The notes under the pieces are model-generated. The model was not told the DNA's origin, ran no database searches, and saw only the letters and a program-made list of their open reading frames with translations. Shown piece by piece: positions 48,998 to 58,326 of a stretch of DNA of 64,000 nucleotides. Origin of the DNA: DASQDN01 sp963833675. Its GTDB lineage: Bacteria > Acidobacteriota > Terriglobia > Bryobacterales > Bryobacteraceae. The position numbers and the translations under genes were made by a program. Location: assembly GCA_963833675.1 (NCBI GenBank), contig CAWHYW010000016.1, forward strand, positions 248,001-312,000, read 5' to 3'. Position 1 is the stretch's first letter, and each line of letters begins with the position of its first letter.

Positions 48998-50093
48998 CCT
49001 TTCGTTCTGGCCCAGCCGTCGTCCCACGTACAACCAATTCCGTGGGGATCGCGATTCGCTGCTCCGTACTCTCGCCGGCGATGTTCGAGAGTAAAGTTCG
49101 GGCGGCGACTCGCCCCACTTCTTCAGGGAATGACCGTATGGTCGTGAGCGGCGGCGTCATCTCGGTACCGAGATCGTCGTAACCGACAACACTCACGGAT
49201 TCAGGGACAGCAATTCCGGCCAGTTTCAACCTCTCGATCACACCTACAGCAACTAAATCGTTCGTCACAACCAGGGCCGTGGGAACATTGCCCGATTCAA
49301 TCAACGTTTGCATCGCCTGAAATCCAGCGAGTATCCCGGGCGGCACGTCCGGCAGGTGCAAAAAATGCACGAACTGAGGCCGATATGGCAGGTCCAGCGC
49401 ATCCAAAGTTTGCCAATACGCCCGATATTTTTCAGAATTCGGGAAGCCGATAAATCCGATCTGTCTGTGGCCGAGACTTGCCAGATGCTGTAGAGCTTGA
49501 CGCGTGCCCGATCCATAATCCGGACCGACGGCTGTGGCATTCTCGCCCTGCACGATGAGATCGGTGAGAACGACGGGCATCTCCTGGCCTAATAACAGGT
49601 CGAGCGTCTTCTTCCTGAGACCGCCCGCTACAAGATAGCCACGGATGCCCATGGCTTTGTTTCGCTTCCAGTGTTCTTCAAAATCTTCGTCCTCGCCAAC
49701 GGAATGAAAAACCAGCGAGTGCCCGAGCTGCCTGCATATCTGCTCTGCTCCCAGGAGCACACGGCTATAGCCGGGTTGAACAAAGTGGAAGATATTCTCC
49801 CCGATTAGAAATGCCAGACTCGCGCGGGACGACGTACGGGCAATTTCGTTCGGCGGCATGGCGGAAGCGACAAAGGTACCCTTGCCGACGACTCTTATCA
49901 AGAGACCATCTTTTACCAAGCCATCTAGAGATTCTCGGATCGAAGTTCGGGAAACACCAAATCGCTCGGCGAGAGCGCGCTCAGAAGGTAGTTTGCCCGA
50001 CGGCCCATAGAGTCCGTTATCGATTTCTTGACGGAGAACCGTTCGAAGCTGAACCGGCAGCGCTTGTGCCGTGCGGGTTTGGAGAATCACCAT
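48969..50093 (-). CDS. GntR-LacI chimeric repressor
   Basis: A 374-aa regulator with a GntR winged helix at residues 14-76 (LRTVLRQEIDNGLYGPSGKL, RALAERFGVSRTSIRESLDG, VGKGTFVASA) fused to a LacI-type periplasmic-binding-protein core (about 92-365: ASLAFLIGENIF, IRGYLVAGGLRKKTLD, HLASLGHRQIGFIGFPNSEK, TALVVTNDLVAVGVIERLKL, VSVVGYDDLGTEMTPPLTTI). This is the AraR-like architecture. It binds small ligands, commonly sugars, with its core. The gene is divergent from the TonB-M81-MFS operon and directly upstream of, and overlapping, the aminotransferase gene, so it probably controls both arms. Confidence 0.92.
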   Translation of the reverse strand: MVILQTRTAQALPVQLRTVLRQEIDNGLYGPSGKLPSERALAERFGVSRTSIRESLDGLVKDGLLIRVVGKGTFVASAMPPNEIARTSSRASLAFLIGENIFHFVQPGYSRVLLGAEQICRQLGHSLVFHSVGEDEDFEEHWKRNKAMGIRGYLVAGGLRKKTLDLLLGQEMPVVLTDLIVQGENATAVGPDYGSGTRQALQHLASLGHRQIGFIGFPNSEKYRAYWQTLDALDLPYRPQFVHFLHLPDVPPGILAGFQAMQTLIESGNVPTALVVTNDLVAVGVIERLKLAGIAVPESVSVVGYDDLGTEMTPPLTTIRSFPEEVGRVAARTLLSNIAGESTEQRIAIPTELVVRGTTAGPERKDGLFDQELG

Positions 50094-50256
50094 AGCATCC
50101 GTGGTATGGAGTGGTCTACTTATTTGACCGGAGAAGCTGTGGCCGCGTCAAGCAAAAACTGTCATTTTCACACGCGATTCGAATTTTCTTGACATTCATA
50201 CCGGTCTACCGATAGCATACGACCACTGCATACCGCTCAATTTAGAAAGGATCAAT
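50094..50256 (+). promoter_or_regulatory. Divergent control region with TTGACA promoter and repeated motifs
   Basis: Between the repressor and the TonB receptor gene. TTGACA at 50189-50194 is a consensus -35 for the rightward operon, with a weak -10 (TAGCAT, 18 bases later). GGTCTAC occurs at about 50112 and again at 50203-50209, and CATAC occurs at 50197, 50216 and 50229. The copies around the promoter are candidates for repressor binding. No convincing palindrome was seen. Confidence 0.5.
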
Positions 50257-53200
50257 ATGTCCCGAAGGCATGCAAGTCTTTTAGTTTGCGCGGTGGTTTC
50301 TCTGCTATTTTTATGGCCTCCCATAGGCCGGACGCAGACAACCACAGCTAGCTTGGTGGGTACGGTCACGGATTCGAGCGGAGCGATTGTCGCGCACGCG
50401 AAAGTACTTGCCAGCGCGACAGCCACGAATCAGACGCGTGAGGTTACCACGGACGGCGAGGGCAACTATATCTTGACCAACCTCCCGGTGGGACAATATC
50501 AGCTCTCGGTTTCGAAAGAGGGCTTTCGAACTGAGGTAACACAGGGAATCGTACTGCAGGTGGGTCAAAGAGCCCGCATGGACGTCACACTGCAGACCGG
50601 GAACGTGGTCGAGACAGTAAATGTCACAGCGCAGGTTCCCATCGTCAGTAGCGAGGATGCGGTTTTCGGCGATGTCATCGAGAACAAACGGGTCGTCGAG
50701 TTGCCGCTGAACGGGCGAAACTTTAATAACCTTGCATTGCTAACGCCAAACGTGCAGAATGGCATTCCGGGCGGCGCAACGCTGCAAAATTTCCTCGCGG
50801 GCGGTATCGCAATTTGGGCGCACGGGAATCGCGATACCGATAATGAATGGAATCTCGATGGCGCCACGATGAACGTTGGCTTCTACAACTGGAATTCCTT
50901 CAACCCATCGATCGACGCGCATTAACGAGTTCAAGATGCAGACCGGAGCATTTCCGGCGGAGTATGGATTTCAGGCTGGCGCCAACGTCAATATCGTTAC
51001 CAAGGCCGGGACCAATGACCTGCACGGAACGCTGTTTGACTTCTTGCGCAACGACAAAATGGACGCGCGCGGGTTCTTTCCAACCTCCAAGCCCAAACTG
51101 CGGCAGAATCAATTCGGCGGCACATTTGGCGGCCCTGTCTACATACCGAAGCTTTACGACGGCCGGAATCGCACGTTCTTCTTTTCAAATTACGAAGGAA
51201 TTCGAATTCGCCAGGAACAGTTCGGCCGATTCACGGTTCCCTCTGACGCGCAGCGCGGGGGCGATTTCAGCCGGACCTACACAGGGGCGCCGTATACGGG
51301 CACGGTCTTGGATCCGTCATCTCGTACACCTTTTCCTGGAAACGTAATTCCGCCGAATCGAATTGTCAGTCAGGCGCAGAACATCCTGCCGTACTATCCG
51401 CGAGCGAACAAGCCGGGTCAGGTTTTCAATTACGAGATTTTAGCCCCGGTAATAACCGACAGCAATTCGACGATTCAACGTCTCGACCACCAGCTCACTG
51501 AAAAGGATTTCCTTTTCGGCAGAGGGGCGTACGACAACCGGGCGCGTCCTGATCCCGAGTTCTTTCCGGGCTTTGTGAGGAACACGGGCCTGAAAGCTTA
51601 CAACATCGTCCTAGGGCATACACGCGTTTGGAGTCCGACGGTTGTGCAGGAATCGCGCGTAGCATTTAATCGCAGCTTTATCTTCCAGTCAGACCCAAGG
51701 GAGAACACGGACTTCAGCATTGAGAAGGAACTCGGGATACCCGGAATACCAGCGGCCGGGCAGACCAATGGATTTCCCTATTTCAATATTTCCGGATTCG
51801 CGGGCTTCGGCGATATGACGAACAATCCGCTGATACAGCCGGACCAGGTGTGGCAGTGGCTGAGTAATCTAACTGTCAACCGCGGGCGGCACACGATAAA
51901 GTTTGGCGGCGATGTTCGCTTGATGCGCTCCGATCGAACACAAGGTCTGACCGTTCGAGGTAGTTTCACGTTCGCGGCCAACAATCCGGTTGGCTCCGGG
52001 TTTGGTTTCTCGGATTTTCTTCTTGGCTTGCCCCAGCAATCCGCTTTGGGAAGCCGCGCGACCACCATCCGTATGCGCACCGTCCGAGCCGGGTTCTTTG
52101 TTCAGGATGATTGGCGCGCGCATCGGAAGCTCACACTCAATGTGGGCCTGCGTTACGAGCCGAGCACGCCGGTGCACGATGCTCGCGGAGAAGTGACCGG
52201 CTTCGACTTTGTCGCAGGCCAACCGATTCCGATGAAGACCGGCGATCCGTTTTATCCGCACGATTGGAATAACTTGGCGCCACGCTTCGGATTCGCCTGG
52301 CGACCTTTCGGAAGCGAACGCACTGTGATTCGTGGCGGGTACGGCATCTACTATAACTACACGATGAATCTCGCTCTCACGCGCATCGCCAGTAACCCGC
52401 CGTGGGCCGTGCTGACCAATTACTTCGCCGATCCAAGCGCTCCTCCGATCACGTTCGACAATCCATTTCCAAGCGCCGTAGCCGGCGCGCCTCCTCCACC
52501 GAATTATGGCGGCTTCACTCCTGATTTCAAGGCGGGCTACTCGCAGTTGCGTTCGCTACACATCGCGCAGCAGCTTACGGATCACGATGCGGTCGAAGTC
52601 GGCTATGCAGGGAACCTTGCGCTCGGTGGAGATCGCGCGGTCAATGTCAACGACGCTCCTCCCGGGCCAGGCGCCATTCAGACGCGGCGTCTCTTGCCGC
52701 AGTACGGCGTGCTGACACAGATCCGGTCGGATGCGAAGACTTTCTATAACGCCGGAACCGTGAAGTACACACGCCGGTTCAGCGATGGCCTGACTATCCT
52801 GAGCTCTTATACGTTCTCGAAGACGATCGATCAAGCGTTCTCGTCCATTGCGGGCAACCCGACAGGCGGCGCTGTATCGCAAACAGCGGCAAACCTGTCA
52901 CAACGGGGCCTGTCCGGCTCGCATCGTACGCACGTTTGGGTGACGAGTGGTGTGTACGAATTGCCGTTCGGGAATGGTCGAAAGTTCCTGAACCGGCGCG
53001 GATTGACTGACGTGATCTTGGGTGGATGGCAAATCAGCTCGATTGTCACGATCCAGTCGGGTGGCGCTTTTGCCGTGACATTGCAGGATGCAGTGGCGGG
53101 ACTGAACACGGGAACCGAACAACGGCCAAACCGTCTACGGGATGCAAACCTTGCGTCGAGTGAGCGCTCGATCAATCGCTGGTTTGATACGAGCGCCTTT

Positions 53201-53464
53201 GTGCGGCCGCCGCAATATACGTTCGGCACGGAAGAAACCCGAACCGTCTACATGCCTGGACTGGCAAATATCGATGCCAGTCTGAAGAAGGCATTCCGGC
53301 TGCTGGAACGGATGGATCTCGAGTTCCGCGCGGAGTATTTCAATGTACTGAACCGAACGAACTTTGGCCAGCCGGGCAATGTATTAGGTAGTCCGAGCTT
53401 CGGTATTATCTCGGCGGCTGGCCCTGCCAGAGTGGGACAAATGAGCCTGAAGTTGGTATTTTAA
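50257..53464 (+). CDS. Oar-type TonB-dependent receptor (one frameshift)
   Basis: About 1069 aa. A signal peptide ends near residue 27; the carboxypeptidase-regulatory-like domain reads TASLVGTVTDSSGAIVAHAK and GNYILTNLPVGQYQLSVSKE. The plug includes VVELPLNGRNFNNLALLTPN and NEWNLDGATMNVGF. The frame breaks near 50920 at PSIDA and continues INEFKMQTGAFPAEYGFQ, ANVNIVTKAGTNDLHGTLF, then the barrel (DGRNRTFFFSNYEGIRIR, HTIKFGGDVRLMRSD, VIRGGYGIYYNYTMNLAL) to the terminal MSLKLVF. It is the first gene of the seven-gene operon; the M81 gene starts two bases after its stop. It probably imports the substrate of the pathway. Confidence 0.9.
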
Positions 53465-53466
53465 TC

Positions 53467-54954
53467 GTGCGCATCGGCATCGCATCCATCCTCCAGGAGA
53501 GCAACACTTTTTCTCCTGTCTTCACGAGATATGAGGACTTCAATCCGGTGTTCGGGCAGGCAGTGCTCGAACGACACACGGGCAAGCTCACCGAAATGGG
53601 CGGGTTTCTTCGTGTGCTGGCTGATGCTCGCGCAACGGTCGTGCCGATCTGCGCAGGGTGGGCGATCACTGCCAACCGGCTGTTGCGCTCAGACTTCACC
53701 AAGCTGGCGGATCGATTCGAACAGGAGCTTGCGAAAGCGGAAATCGACGGTTTGCTGTTTGCAATGCATGGAGCGCAGACCGCCGAGGGCGCCGACGACG
53801 TGGAAGGCGCGCTGCTCCGCCGCGTGCGCGCCCGGCTAGGTCCCGATAAGCCGGTCGGCGTTACGCTCGACTTGCACGCCAACATCACCGCAGCGATGGT
53901 TCACCATGCGACCTACCTCGTCGGATACCATACCTATCCGCATGTCGATATGTATGAGGTCGGTCAGAAAGCGGCTCGCATTCTGTTGCGTACACTGCGG
54001 GGCGAGATAGAGCCGGTAATGGCGTACCGAAAACTGCCCTTGATCATTCCGCCCGAGAACTGCTCGACGCAACGCGGACCGATGAGCAGGTTGATCCGCT
54101 CGGCACAGGCGCGAGAAGCGGCCGGCCAAGCGCTTTCGCTCTCCATCTTTCCGGTGCAGCCCTGGCTCGATATCGAGGAGATGGGCTGCGCCACTGTTGC
54201 CGTAGTAGACGGCAATAGTGGAAAGGCGCAGAAGTATGCGGATGAACTTGCTGCAAAATTGTGGCGCTGGAAGGAACAGTTTGCTGTGCAACTCACGCCA
54301 CCGAACGAAGCCATTTCGAGCGCTCTCCGTATAAAGGGCGGACCTGTGATTTTGTCCGAATCCGCCGATAGTACGGGGTCGGGGTCGCCTGGAGATAGTA
54401 CTGGTGTTTTGAAGCATCTGCTCGATGCGCCCCTCGATGGCCCCGCGGCGATTTTTCTTGTGGATCCCGAGTCCGTTGACGCAGCGTTTCGCGCTGGCGT
54501 GGGCGCTACGATTCAGAGACGAATGGGCGGCGCCTTCGATAAAAAACACTCAAAACCGGTGAAGGTTAAGGGTTATGTAAAGCTACTATCGGATGGTCGA
54601 TGGACAGCGCGAGCCCGAGGTTACAACACCGGAATCACGACGAGCATGGGAAGAGCGGCGGTGATTGAAGCCGGTCACGTTAAAATCTTGTTGGCAGAAC
54701 GATCCGCAATGACTGTTGACCCGGAACTGTTCCGCAGTCACGGAATCGACCCTCTGTACTGCAAGATCGTGGTTGTCAAGTCTCCGGCCGGGTTTCGTTC
54801 CGAGTACGAGCCGATTGCGAAGAAAATCTTCCTGGTAGATACACCGGGCGTGAGCACGGCCAAATTTGAGACGCTGCCATACAAACGAATTCCTCGTCCC
54901 ATGTATCCGTTCGATCGCAACACGCCTACGCCACAAGGCCTTCCATCACGATGA
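53467..54954 (+). CDS. M81 family metallopeptidase (MlrC-like)
   Basis: A 495-aa protein, GTG start at 53467, coupled to the receptor stop. Residues 1-290 match the MlrC N-terminal domain: RIGIASILQESNTFSPV, DGLLFAMHGAQTAEGADD (metal region with His), GVTLDLHANITAAM (Asp-His) and LVGYHTYPHVDMYEVG (His). Residues about 295-480 are the MlrC C-terminal domain with VILSESADSTGSGSPGDSTG. MlrC cleaves linearised microcystin-derived tetrapeptide, and M81 relatives act on D- or modified amino-acid amides; the substrate here is unknown. No signal peptide, so it is cytoplasmic, consistent with the MFS carrier that follows (ATGA overlap). Confidence 0.9.
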   Translation: MRIGIASILQESNTFSPVFTRYEDFNPVFGQAVLERHTGKLTEMGGFLRVLADARATVVPICAGWAITANRLLRSDFTKLADRFEQELAKAEIDGLLFAMHGAQTAEGADDVEGALLRRVRARLGPDKPVGVTLDLHANITAAMVHHATYLVGYHTYPHVDMYEVGQKAARILLRTLRGEIEPVMAYRKLPLIIPPENCSTQRGPMSRLIRSAQAREAAGQALSLSIFPVQPWLDIEEMGCATVAVVDGNSGKAQKYADELAAKLWRWKEQFAVQLTPPNEAISSALRIKGGPVILSESADSTGSGSPGDSTGVLKHLLDAPLDGPAAIFLVDPESVDAAFRAGVGATIQRRMGGAFDKKHSKPVKVKGYVKLLSDGRWTARARGYNTGITTSMGRAAVIEAGHVKILLAERSAMTVDPELFRSHGIDPLYCKIVVVKSPAGFRSEYEPIAKKIFLVDTPGVSTAKFETLPYKRIPRPMYPFDRNTPTPQGLPSR

Positions 54955-56231
54955 GGAGACTTGCTGTCCGGCACAGGATCGTTCTGCTGGCGCTGCTGAT
55001 CAACGCGGTTTGTTACACAGACCGGGTCTGCATCGCGATTCTTGGTCCGGAGATCAGCAAAACGTTTCACTTCAATCAGGCCGAAATGGGCCTGGTTTAT
55101 AGCATCTTCAGCTTGTCCTATTTCCTCGGACAAACACCATGGGGAATCGCAGCCGACCGCTATGGGTCGCGATTCATCGTGAGTTTCGCTGTGTTCTTTT
55201 GGTCCGTTTTCACCGGATTGACAGCGATGGTCTGGAATTTAACGTCGCTGCTGGCCGTGCGATTCACATTCGGCGCGTTGGAATCAGCGTTGTCACCATC
55301 GGTGGCGTCTGCATTCAATCGGTGGGTTCCTATCAATGAAAGAGCGACTTCGTTCGGGGCGTTCCTCGGCGGTGGAAGATTGGGGGGCGCAATAACGCCT
55401 CCAATCGCGGGCTTTCTTCTGCTTCATTACGGGTGGAGAATTCCATTCCTTGTTTTCGGCGCTATCGGACTCGTGGGCACCGTGCTTTGGTTGTGGTGGT
55501 ATCGCGATGCGCCGGTGGACCACCCGAGTATCACGCAAGCGGAACTGGAACGCCTGAGGGAACCGGAGACAGAACACGGAGAGACGACACGGACAGATTG
55601 GAAGCAACTACTGCGTTCCCAACGACTATGGTGTTTACTGGGTGTGGCGTTCGGCGCCACGTTCTTATGGCAGTTCTATGCCACCTGGTTTCCCACGTAC
55701 TTGCGCGAGCGCCGCGGTATGTCGATGACCGAGTCATCAATGTACGCGAGTCTTCCGTTCCTGGTGGGACTTTTCGCGAATTGGATCGGTGGCTTGCTGA
55801 CCGATTGGATCGGCCGCCGGACGGATCACCGGTATGCAAGAACCGTAGTCGGACTGGCCTCGCTATTTGCAGGGGCCGCGTTGATGTCGAGTGGGATCTG
55901 GTGGCAGACCGCATCGACGGCAGCGTTGCTGATGGGTTTGGCGGCCGGCGCCGTAGATCTTTATCTTGGCGCGGCCTGGTCATCGGCTACAGACATCGGT
56001 GGAGCCGCGGGAGGGGCGGTCGCCGGCTTGATGAATGCTGCTTCCAACTGTGCTGCATTCGCTTCACCCGCGCTGATGGGTTGGGTCCTGCTGAAGACGA
56101 ACAATTGGGACTATGTGCTTCTTCTTAGTGTTGGAACAACGTTGATCGCCACGGTATTGTGGCTATTTGTTAATCCCCGGCCGCAGAAACCAGCTTTGCT
56201 GTCCGCGGCTGTCCCGGTAGCGGAGTCTTGA
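54951..56231 (+). CDS. MFS transporter (anion:cation symporter-like)
   Basis: A 426-aa carrier with about 12 membrane helices. The first helix and loop read LALLINAVCYTDRVCIAILG, followed by FSLSYFLGQTPWGIAADRYG, the MFS loop 2-3 signature G-x-x-x-D-R-x-G, and FTFGALESALSPSVASAFNR. This is typical of the ACS family (hexuronate, glucarate, phthalate carriers). It would take the compound from periplasm to cytoplasm, where the M81 enzyme acts. Start overlaps the M81 stop (ATGA); the next gene starts two bases after its stop codon begins a new frame. Confidence 0.9.
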   Translation: MRRLAVRHRIVLLALLINAVCYTDRVCIAILGPEISKTFHFNQAEMGLVYSIFSLSYFLGQTPWGIAADRYGSRFIVSFAVFFWSVFTGLTAMVWNLTSLLAVRFTFGALESALSPSVASAFNRWVPINERATSFGAFLGGGRLGGAITPPIAGFLLLHYGWRIPFLVFGAIGLVGTVLWLWWYRDAPVDHPSITQAELERLREPETEHGETTRTDWKQLLRSQRLWCLLGVAFGATFLWQFYATWFPTYLRERRGMSMTESSMYASLPFLVGLFANWIGGLLTDWIGRRTDHRYARTVVGLASLFAGAALMSSGIWWQTASTAALLMGLAAGAVDLYLGAAWSSATDIGGAAGGAVAGLMNAASNCAAFASPALMGWVLLKTNNWDYVLLLSVGTTLIATVLWLFVNPRPQKPALLSAAVPVAES

Positions 56232-56232
56232 T

Positions 56233-58326
56233 GTGCGGCGTTTGATAGTAATAACGACGGCAATTCTCGCGGCGGTGATTTGCGGTATTTCGGCTATCGA
56301 TCCCGATCTCCCTTCTCCTGCGCCGAAGGTGACCGGTGTTTTCCCACACGGCGCCCATCGGGGCTCTGTCACCGAAGTGGAGTTGAGCGGACAAAACCTG
56401 CACGACACTGTGTCTGTCGAGTTCGCGGGAAAGGGCGTTAAAGCTGAAATCCTGTCTGGTACGGCATCGAAGCTGGATATCCGAATAAGTGTTGATGCTA
56501 CTGCGGAGACAGGACTTCGCGATTTCCGGCTGACTACCGGACGCGGGGTTTACGTGGGCGTTTTCGATATTGGGGCCTTGCCGGAAATTCGAGAGTCGGA
56601 GAACAACGACGATTACCGCAAGCCCCAACCGATTTCGCTTCCGGTATTGGTAAACGGGATCATTGGGAATGAAGATTGGGATCACTTCGGCTTCAAGGCG
56701 AAGGCTGGAGAGACGCTGGTTTTCGATGTATCGGCGACGCGTCATGGATCGCGCCTCGACGCCGACCTTGCGATTCTCGATGAACACGGAGAAGAACTTG
56801 CGTGGGTGGATGACGTCACCATCTTCGGGGATCCGCATCTGGAATACACGTTTGAGAAAAGTGGTTCCTACGTCGTCCGTGTTGGTTCGCTCGCCGGCGG
56901 CGCTGCCTCTGATTACCGTCTTTCCGTTGGACGATTGCCTTATGTGAGAAGAGCGGTACCTGCGGGCCTGGGAACCAATCAGACCGCCGTAGTTACTCTG
57001 ACAGGTGTTCATCTCGATCAATTGGATGAAATAGTGCTCGGCGATGGACTCTTGCGCGGTGAGATTTTAGACAAAAATGACAAGCAGGCTCGGGTCCGTT
57101 TTCGCGTACCACCCGATGTTGCTCCCGGCACTTATAAACTTCACCCGCGGGCGAAGGGCGCCGAGATTGTCCTGCCAACGGTAATGCAGATTTCCCGGCT
57201 TCCGGAGATTACGCCGGCAAGTGCGCCAACAGAGTTGTCAAAGGCCGTGGAAATACGTCCATCCACTGTTGTCAATGGCGCCATCGAGCAGCCACGCGCC
57301 TCCCACTATTACCGATTTTCCGCGCGAGCCGGGGAGACCTTTGTATTCGCCGCGCAATCGATGAAACTGGGATACCACCTGGATCCAACGTTAACGCTAT
57401 TCGACAGTGATGGGACGAAGTTGGCGTTCGCAGACGATCCCGGAGCGGATGACCGCTCCGACGAGTATCAACTCGATAACGACTTGAGCTATCGATTCAC
57501 AAAAGATGGCGCCTACGTGGTGGCGGTGCGTGACGCGATGTACCGGGGCGGCGAACAGTTGGTCTACCGGTTGACCATAGAACGACGGCCCCCGCAGTTC
57601 ATCTTGGAATTGCGCGAGCCCACGAAGACTCTGTACATAGGGCAAGACGATACAATTCAAATACGAGTGCGCCGCCGGGCGGATTGGAATGCTCCAGTCG
57701 ATGTGTGGCTCGAAGGTCTGCCTGAGGGAGTCGCTACAGAAAAGCGAACCGCTGAACCGAAAAACACAATCGTAAAGGACACTTGCGGCGTCGACCGCGA
57801 GATAGATGGGACGATCGTTCTCTTGCCGCTTCGCGCGCTGAACGCCCACGCAGGGCGCTCGGAGTTTCTGGTCAAAGGTCGAGGCGTGCTGAACGGAAAC
57901 ACTGTTGAACATACGGCGATCGTGCGATACGAGCATGCGGCGGCGGGATACACGTATGGTCCCATGCAAGTGCAGAAAGCGGAGATGACGATAGCTACTG
58001 CTCCGAAAGTATTGCTCTCTCTGAGCGACCAAATCAGTGTAGATGCCGGAAAAGAAACAACAGTGACTGTCAACGTTCGCCGCTTTGGACAAGCGAAAAC
58101 GGAACCAATGAGGCTGCGCGCCAGCGGCGCCGGTGTGAAGCCTGCCGAAGTGGAAGTCCCTGACACGGCTCGGAACGCGACGTTTCCGGTTGCAATCAGC
58201 CCGGATGCGAAATCGGCGCGACTGATTGTTCAAGCTCTCGGAGCGGACGGCCAGGTGCTCGGCGAATCCGCGCCGGTCATAGTTCACACAAAGATAAATG
58301 CGAAAGAGGCGGACAAGCGGCCATGA
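56233..58326 (+). CDS. Secreted protein with IPT/TIG-like and PPC domains
   Basis: GTG start one base after the MFS stop. A signal peptide (RRLIVITTAILAAVICGISA) precedes an IPT-like beta domain (PKVTGVFPHGAHRGSVTEVE). Two bacterial pre-peptidase C-terminal-like (PPC) domains are visible around residues 125-235 (ESENNDDYRKPQPISLP, EDWDHFGFKAKAGETLVF) and 355-455 (YYRFSARAGETFVFAAQS), each with the calcium-site-like loops. The remaining C-terminal beta modules are unassigned. In PVC and acidobacterial genomes this type of protein precedes DUF1549/DUF1553 and DUF1501 genes exactly as here. No protease domain is present; a scaffold or substrate-binding role is inferred. The stop overlaps the next start (ATGA). 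Confidence 0.82.
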   Translation: MRRLIVITTAILAAVICGISAIDPDLPSPAPKVTGVFPHGAHRGSVTEVELSGQNLHDTVSVEFAGKGVKAEILSGTASKLDIRISVDATAETGLRDFRLTTGRGVYVGVFDIGALPEIRESENNDDYRKPQPISLPVLVNGIIGNEDWDHFGFKAKAGETLVFDVSATRHGSRLDADLAILDEHGEELAWVDDVTIFGDPHLEYTFEKSGSYVVRVGSLAGGAASDYRLSVGRLPYVRRAVPAGLGTNQTAVVTLTGVHLDQLDEIVLGDGLLRGEILDKNDKQARVRFRVPPDVAPGTYKLHPRAKGAEIVLPTVMQISRLPEITPASAPTELSKAVEIRPSTVVNGAIEQPRASHYYRFSARAGETFVFAAQSMKLGYHLDPTLTLFDSDGTKLAFADDPGADDRSDEYQLDNDLSYRFTKDGAYVVAVRDAMYRGGEQLVYRLTIERRPPQFILELREPTKTLYIGQDDTIQIRVRRRADWNAPVDVWLEGLPEGVATEKRTAEPKNTIVKDTCGVDREIDGTIVLLPLRALNAHAGRSEFLVKGRGVLNGNTVEHTAIVRYEHAAAGYTYGPMQVQKAEMTIATAPKVLLSLSDQISVDAGKETTVTVNVRRFGQAKTEPMRLRASGAGVKPAEVEVPDTARNATFPVAISPDAKSARLIVQALGADGQVLGESAPVIVHTKINAKEADKRP

